From positions 5,159,083 through 5,223,082 of the forward strand of contig OX030967.1 of NCBI GenBank assembly GCA_943735955.1: a stretch of 64,000 nt of DNA, read 5' to 3'. Of the stretch, positions 57,901-64,000 are shown one piece after another. Position numbers and translations under genes: made by a program. Each line of letters begins with the position of its first letter. The stretch's first letter is position 1. Source of the stretch: Piscicola geometra. Its lineage: Eukaryota; Annelida; Clitellata; Hirudinida; Piscicolidae. The notes under the pieces were generated by a model that saw only the letters and a list, made by a program, of their open reading frames with translations, made no database searches and was not told where the DNA came from.

Positions 57901-60900
57901 CCTGCTGGCCAGGTGCACCAGGGCCTCCAGGAAACCCTCCAGAGCCACTTCTTCCAGTCGGTCCAGTGTCTCCAGGCGCTCCCTGTGTTCCAGGCAGACC
58001 CGGAGAGCCTTTCAAACCACTTTGTCCATTCAAGCCTGGATTTCCAGGCGCTCCAGGACCCCCAGACGCGCCGGTTCCTCCTGGTGAACCCTTGACTCCT
58101 GCTTGGCCTGGCTGTCCCTGGTTTCCTGGGTCTCCTTGCCTTCCCGCTGGTCCAGTGAAGCCGGGTCCTCCATTAAGACCTGGTAAGCCTGGAGCTCCAG
58201 GTGATCCCACAACACCCGGAAAGCCCACTCCGCCAGAATTGCCTGTGTATGAAATACATTTTAAAACAGTGTATTTTTTATTTTAAAACTTAAAAAAAAA
58301 AGAATTTTGAAAACAACGTATAAAAACACAAAAATAAAAATCATAACTAAAAAACGAAAACCCCACATAAAGATCTCCGGTTAATGTACTCATGAAGCAT
58401 GAATAATTCTATGATGCACACATGAGCGACATGGCTTACCGGGCAGTCCAGGGCTTCCAGCGGGTCCAGTGGCTCCCAGAGGACCAGAAATACCTGGAGA
58501 ACCCGTATCTCCCGCGGCACCAGCACTGCCTGGCAAGCCTACAGCTCCGACAGCCCCTGGAGAACCGGGTAGACCACTATTTCCTGTGTCTCCTTGCTGG
58601 CCAGCTCTTCCGTTTCCTCCAGGTGCACCTGAAGGACCTTGAGGTCCTGGGAAAAAATGAAAAAGGTTTAATTATTTTCAAGGAAATTAATTAATGAAAT
58701 AGGATAGCTAGCTATAAAGCATTAAATACTTGAAATTATATGCTTACCAGGAAATCCTCGATTTCCAGGGTTTCCAGGTGAACCAGCAACTCCAGGAAAG
58801 CCAGTACTTCCAAGAGGCCCAGGACTTCCAGTGGAGCCCTTTGGACCTTGGTTTCCTTGCACTCCTGGTCCACCATTGGGTCCAGTTGGGCCTGGTTGAC
58901 CAGCAGGTCCTGTGTTTCCAATGGGACCGGGGTTTCCAGGAGCTCCAGGACTTCCTGGAGAACCCCTGTCTCCCGGCAGACCAGCATCTCCTGGGCTCCC
59001 AGGAAAGCCTGCAGGTCCTGAAACACCTTTGCTGCCTGGTGTGGAAGAATCAATCGAAAAACTTTTCGACACCAAACTATTTTATTTTTCAGAAATCAAT
59101 TGATCAAAGTTATAGTCACTTAAGTTTTATGAGAAAACTAGTTTTAATAAAAATCATGATTTCACTCAAATAATAATTCTACCTGGAGATCCTAGGCTAC
59201 CGGGTGATCCAGGGGAGCCAGAAGGTCCAATGCTTCCACTGGCTCCAGTACCGCCTGTTTGACCTTGCGTACCAGGCAATCCTGGACTTCCATTAGCACC
59301 CGGACTGCCAGCCGAACCAGCAGGACCAGTGTCTCCTTGGATACCAGCGTTACCAGGCACCCCTGGAGTGCCTGGAGAGCCAGATGGTCCAGTCATTCCT
59401 GCTGGACCAGGTGCTCCGGGAGATCCAGGTGGACCTTGTGAACCAGGAGTTCCTGGAAATCCTGTGGAACCCGGAGCTCCTTGACTGCCTGGCAAGCCTG
59501 GAGCTCCTTGAACGCCTGGATTTCCAGACACTCCAACGAGACCAGTTAATCCTTGAGGGCCTGCTGAACCTGTCGCCCCTTTCACACCTGGAGACCCCAC
59601 AAAACCACTGGCCCCTGTGTTACCAGCCTCCCCAGGTCTTCCTGAAAAACCTGTCGATCCAGCTGGGCCCGGACCACCCGGCTGACCTGGACTGCCTGCT
59701 GTACCTGTGAAGCCTGTGTCTCCTGGAGCGCCTGTAGCAGAAAAACAGTTTAGTAAAAAAGATTTTTGTTATTAAAAAAATTATTAATTATATCTAAATT
59801 TGTAAAGTGGATTTAGGATTTCTCTAAAGCTGCCGCTGTGGCTTTGCTTGAAATAGTAATCAAAAGATTAAGATCCCACCTGCTGGACCAGGTGCGCCTG
59901 GTGACCCATTAGGAGAAGGGTCACCAAGAGGGCCACTCGCTCCAGGACCGCCTTGACTTCCAGGAGCTCCAGCCACACCTGGAAGACCAGGAGCGCCTGG
60001 GTTGCCAGCTTGACCTGGTAAACCATTCAATCCCGGAGAACCCGCAGGCCCTAGCCTTCCTGGAGCCCCCGCGAGACCCGTAGATCCTGGAAAGCCAGGT
60101 AAACCATCGCTTCCTGTGGCGCCTTTCGTGCCGGTTAAGCCTGTGCCCCCTGGTGCCCCAGGGAATCCTGCACTGCCAGCTTGACCACTTGGGCCTGGAC
60201 TGCCTTTTGGACCTGTCGCACCGCTGTCCCCATCAATACCTGGAACACCTACATTACCCGTGAAGCCTTGCTGGCCAGAAGAACCTGGTAGCCCATTTGG
60301 ACCGGCCACACCAGGTAAACCTGTGAGTTAAAGTTGAAATAAAAAAACAACTTGATTTATTTAGTGTATTTTAAATATATATAAAATAAATTAAACAATG
60401 GAAGAAAAAAGAATTTTTTGAAATGTGAAATAAATTTGCAGCCTAACAAAGAAAAAAACTTTTAACTGACCAACAATGCCGGGCTGACCGGGAGAGCCAG
60501 CACTACCAGGCGCGCCTTTAGAGCCCACGTCTCCAGCATCTCCTGGGAGTCCAGTTGCCCCAGCAGACCCCGGTGTTCCAGTAAATCCCTTTGAGCCATC
60601 CTGACCCGGAAAGCCAGGTGCCCCATTTAAGCCCGGATTTCCAGAAGGTCCGGGTGCCCCTGGGGTTCCAGTGTTTCCGGGAGTTCCCAGTGGCCCTGTA
60701 GCTCCAGGCTGGCCCCTGTCTCCAACTGGTCCAGTGAAGCCTTGTGGGCCTGTTGGGCCTGGAAAACCTTGGAATCCTGTATTGCCCGGAGTGCCTGCAC
60801 TGCCTCTCGGACCAGGAACCCCAGGACCACCGTTTTGACCTTAAAAGTAGTTTTGTATTTAATCACAATAACACAAATTAGTAATAAGTAATTTTCCAAT

Positions 60901-63900
60901 AATATAGTTTTAAAATATATACAAATAATTTTTTTAATATTAATGTATTATAATATGCAAACTCATACCGGGTGTCCCAGGGGAACCAGCAGACCCTGGG
61001 TTTCCTTTGGTACCCGGTAGACCAACTGGTCCAGAGAGGCCTGTAGGACCAGTGGGTCCAGGCAGCCCTGGGAAGCCCTGAGATCCGGGTCCTCCAGGAA
61101 TGCCTTGGTTTCCAGAAATTCCGTTGTTACCAGGAAGACCTGGTTGGCCACTAGGTCCTGTTGAACCAGCTGGACCAGGTGCGCCGTTGTTGCCTTGGGG
61201 AGGGTGAGTTGGGTTGGAGTCTGGTTTTTATGTAGCGATCCGTTAATAATCACATGGATTATTTAATTAATAATGACATGAAAGCAAATTAAATTATAAA
61301 TGTTTAATAAATTGAAAATTTTAAATAGTTTTATACTATTATTAACATCTACATATTCCTTACTAAATTCTTGATTGGAAAATACAGAACCTGGATTTCC
61401 CGGTAAGCCTTTCTCTCCTGGAAGACCAAGACCACCCAGTGGTCCTTTAGAGCCAGGAAGTCCTATTGTTCCTTTGAGGCCTGGGAGACCTATCGTACCA
61501 GTAGCCCCTATGCTTCCTGATCGACCAGTGGCTCCGGTGGGCCCAGGGGCTCCTGCCTGACCTGGAAACCCGGCTTGGCCATTTGGACCTACACTGCCTG
61601 TGCCCCCTGTGAATCCCACTCCTCCTGTGGGCCCTGGACGTCCAGGAAAGCCGATGGAACCAGGGGTCCCGTCTTGACCATTCAGTCCTGGCTGGCCTGA
61701 ATTTCCTGTTGTAAATTTGGGTTCATGTTAATCATTCAGTGAAACTACGTTATATTTTTTGCTATTCATAAATACCAGATTTAAATTATTAAATCTTATA
61801 AATGCAATACTGAATCATTTATTTTTAAAAAATGTTAAATTAAAAGTTGAATCGTAAAAAAATTTATAACTTTTGATACTCACCTTGCAAACCGGTTGCG
61901 CCTTCAAATCCCGTTGCTCCTTGTGGCCCAGTGGGTCCTTGAGGGCCGGGATTTCCAGGTGACCCGGGAAAGCCAGAATTTCCTGGATTTCCTGGAAGCC
62001 CTAGAGAGCCAGTCGCTCCAGTGAATCCGATAGTTCCTGCAGTTCCTGGGAAACCGGGAAGTCCTGGCAGGCCAATGGGTCCAGTCTGCCCAAGAGGACC
62101 TGAAGAACCTGGTAAACCAGCTGCTCCTGGACCTCCCGAAACCCCAGGTTGTCCTTGAACGCCCTGTGAGCCAGCATTGCCTGGGAGTCCTGGTGCCCCT
62201 TTCGAGCCGGGAGAACCAGTGCTGCCAGCATTTCCATTCAGTCCAGGTAAGCCAGCATTGCCAGGGTTTCCCGCTGGCCCTAAGATGCCAGTGTCTCCCG
62301 GAAGTCCTGGAAAGCCTGTTCCTCCAGCCTGTCCAGGAGTGCCTGCACTTCCAACTCTCCCTGGTCCGCCTGCTGGTCCTTGTGCTCCGGGACTTCCGGC
62401 CGGACCAAACCCTCCAGGGTTTCCTGACGGTCCTTTAGGGCCAGCAGGACCAGGAGCACCATTTGTTCCAGGATTTCCAGTGTCTCCAGCCTGTCCCGGT
62501 TGACCTTGTGATCCGGGTAGTCCATCACTGCCCGGCGCTCCTGGAAGCCCGTTGGAGCCTGGAAAGCCAGCAATTCCTAATGGCCCGGGTTGACCACTTT
62601 GTCCCTGAGGTCCCGTAACACCTGGGTCACCAGCAGCTCCTGTTCGCCCAATAGCCCCTCTCACTCCCACCACTCCAGTTGGCCCTAATGGTCCGGTCGA
62701 TCCTGTGGCACCCGGAAGACCAATCCCTCCAACGTTTCCAATCTGACCAGATAATCCAGTACCTCCGATGGAACCTGTGTCTCCAACAGGACCTGGGTCT
62801 CCCTTGATACCTGTAGCTCCTATACCATTGCTAGGTCCCGGGGGCCCGGGAGCACCCGTACCGCCTGTAGATCCTTGCTGACCTGGCGCCCCTAGCGGTC
62901 CCTGAACTCCTTGGAAGCCCACTCCTCCCGCTGCCCCAGTCGATCCAACGGGTCCAGGATTGCCTGGGATACCATCTATTCCGGGGGGACCTTGACCGCC
63001 AGGAAAGCCTGGACTCCCGTTAGGCCCTGGTGCACCAAGATTTCCAAGAGCTCCTTGCTGACCCACACCACCAGTATCACCTATTGGTCCTGGTAAACCA
63101 GTTGCTCCCACCTGTCCTATTGGCCCAGTTGGTCCAGGCAAGCCTGTGTTGCCAGTTCCTCCTTTTTGCCCTACAAAACCGGGAAATCCAGGATTTCCTG
63201 CGAGACCAGTGGAACCTCTAGGACCAGTATCACCAGGGGCTCCATCATTTCCTCTCGCGCCAGGAAAGCCTGGAGAACCAGGAGATCCGGGTATTCCCAC
63301 AACTCCTTTGGCTTGAGATCCCCCTGGAGTTCCTGGCAATCCGGGAGGTCCTGCAACTCCAGGGCTTCCGAACATCCCCACAGAACCACTAGGACCCGTG
63401 CTGCCCTTTGTGCCTACTGGTCCCGGGTCACCAGGACTCCCTTCGGGTCCTGGAGGTCCTTTAAGTCCTGCTGGTCCAGGATTACCTGGAAACCCTTGAG
63501 AGCCTGGATTGCCTGTTTGAATTTATTATTGTTATAAATATTCTAGAAGTTTGTTTTTGCTTAACAAATTCAACATTGTGCATCCTTCTCACAAACCTAA
63601 GACTCCTGGAGCGCCTCTCCCGCCTTCAGGTCCTGTGAAACCGGTCGTTCCGGTGTCTCCAGGTACTCCTTGAGCTCCTGGAAATCCAGTGGCTCCTAGA
63701 ATTCCTGGAGAACCTTTGATGCCTGGAATGCCTGCAGAACCTGGAATTCCCGCAAGTCCTGGGGGGCCCTGCTGCCCTGGATCACCCTTGCCTCCTTGTC
63801 CACTACCCGAAGGTCCTGTGTTTCCAACTAGTCCCGTGTCACCTTGTGCCCCCTGTGGTCCTGGTAGACCTGGATTTCCGTTTGGCCCACTCGGCCCAGG

Positions 63901-64000
63901 AAGACCAGGTGACCCAGGCATTCCTACAATGCCTGGATCACCATTCGGGCCAATTGTTCCTCTGTCCCCTGATGGGCCTTTGAGTCCCGGAAAACCAATG
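42326..64000 (-). CDS. Giant transmembrane collagen with EGF-like repeats (5' end outside the window)
   Basis: The minus strand encodes a long triple-helical protein. At least 25 Gly-X-Y exon blocks (about 45344 to beyond 64000) splice in phase into five exons with EGF-like Cys patterns (43217-45010), and then into one exon with a membrane segment and tail (42326-42921). About 4,900 collagenous residues lie inside the window plus about 375 after them; the N-terminus is not seen. Block junctions that I checked split a Gly codon after its first G, as is common in type IV rather than fibrillar genes. There is no fibrillar C-propeptide and no NC1 domain. The expected product is a type I membrane protein with an outer trimeric collagen stalk. 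I do not recognise a named orthologue. Frames on the plus strand here are antisense shadows. Confidence 0.93.
43217..45010 (-). other. Collagen gene: EGF-like exons
   Basis: Five exons: 44879-45010 ([14 protein letters not shown] ... YCLC), 44304-44432 ([16 protein letters not shown] ... CSCRAGF), 44041-44105 plus 43600-43687 (together [12 protein letters not shown] then VCIAASGG ... [11 protein letters not shown]), and 43217-43333 ([18 protein letters not shown]). The NGGCxQ and VDEC patterns are typical of EGF modules; VDEC suggests calcium binding. Phases agree throughout, and the first joins the last collagen exon as C|AC (His). Confidence 0.85.
43340..45190. repeat. Satellites in the introns between EGF exons
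   Basis: GTTGTTGTGGTGGT repeats (43340-43470 and 43695-43880), ATT repeats (about 43975-44030), a (TCAC)n array (44166-44302), GAGTGAGTGTTGGAGGT repeats (44440-44660), and AGTGGTTGTAGT repeats (45090-45185). Confidence 0.85.
45344..55372 (-). other. Collagen gene: ten large Gly-X-Y exon blocks, membrane-proximal half
   Basis: Approximate blocks: 45344-46282, 46510-48015, 48256-48408, 48520-49769, 49887-51481, 51624-52200, 52321-53113, 53245-54089, 54243-54431, 54542-55372. Each reads uninterrupted Gly-X-Y over long stretches, with donor and acceptor sites at the ends. The several blocks longer than 1 kb (up to about 1.6 kb) contrast with the short 45- and 54-bp exons of fibrillar collagen genes. 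Introns are short (about 100-230 bp), AT-rich and free of satellites. Confidence 0.9.
55590..64000 (-). other. Collagen gene: fifteen Gly-X-Y exon blocks, distal part
   Basis: Approximate blocks: 55590-55653, 55787-55885, 56029-56440, 56669-56882, 57190-57738, 57866-58242, 58439-58646, 58748-59037, 59183-59729, 59880-60320, 60472-60838, 60968-61193, 61388-61706, 61884-63512, and 63597 to the edge. Small interruptions of the triplet frame are visible, for example [12 protein letters not shown] in the block at 61884-63512 and [17 protein letters not shown] near 63800. There is no signal peptide, so the start lies beyond 64000. Confidence 0.88.

Overview
This is a piece of an animal nuclear genome, probably from a bilaterian invertebrate. 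Genes are split by GT-AG introns, are packed on both strands, and have introns filled with micro- and minisatellites. A lophotrochozoan is possible, but the sequence does not settle the phylum. By joining exons whose reading phases match, five multi-exon host genes can be read with good support. A sixth short gene and a gene fragment at the left edge are less certain.

Layout. 1-6.9 kb: satellites, a two-exon fragment of an unidentified coiled-coil gene (minus strand), a 24-bp minisatellite of about 85 copies that is open in several frames, and two tRNA-derived SINE-like copies. 6.9-23.2 kb, minus strand: a TAF1B (RNA polymerase I SL1 subunit) homologue. One of its introns carries a decayed non-LTR retrotransposon (9.07-14.04 kb), which is itself split by a 485-bp fold-back MITE. 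24.0-29.6 kb, plus strand: a complete 13-exon SAXO/FAM154 gene (stabiliser of axonemal microtubules) that starts about 0.7 kb from TAF1B, head to head. 30.1-30.7 kb, minus strand: a short lysine-rich gene of unknown identity. 31.65-37.73 kb, minus strand: a WTAP/Fl(2)d homologue (m6A-methyltransferase regulatory subunit) with a very long low-complexity C-terminus. 38.33-39.39 kb, plus strand: a complete 3-exon gene for a 207-residue protein with four W-F-x-H motifs, head to head with WTAP. 42.3-64 kb, minus strand, running off the right edge: a giant collagen gene with at least 25 Gly-X-Y exon blocks (roughly 4,900 collagenous residues inside the window). It splices in frame into EGF-like exons and ends in a transmembrane segment and a cytoplasmic tail.

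The most unusual item is the last one: a very large membrane-anchored collagen without a fibrillar C-propeptide or type IV NC1 domain. The other host genes are housekeeping or ciliary genes (Pol I transcription, mRNA methylation, axoneme) arranged as two divergent pairs. I see no functional link between them beyond shared promoter regions. No rRNA, tRNA gene or CRISPR array was found. Most other long open frames in the window are translations of satellites or antisense shadows of the collagen exons.
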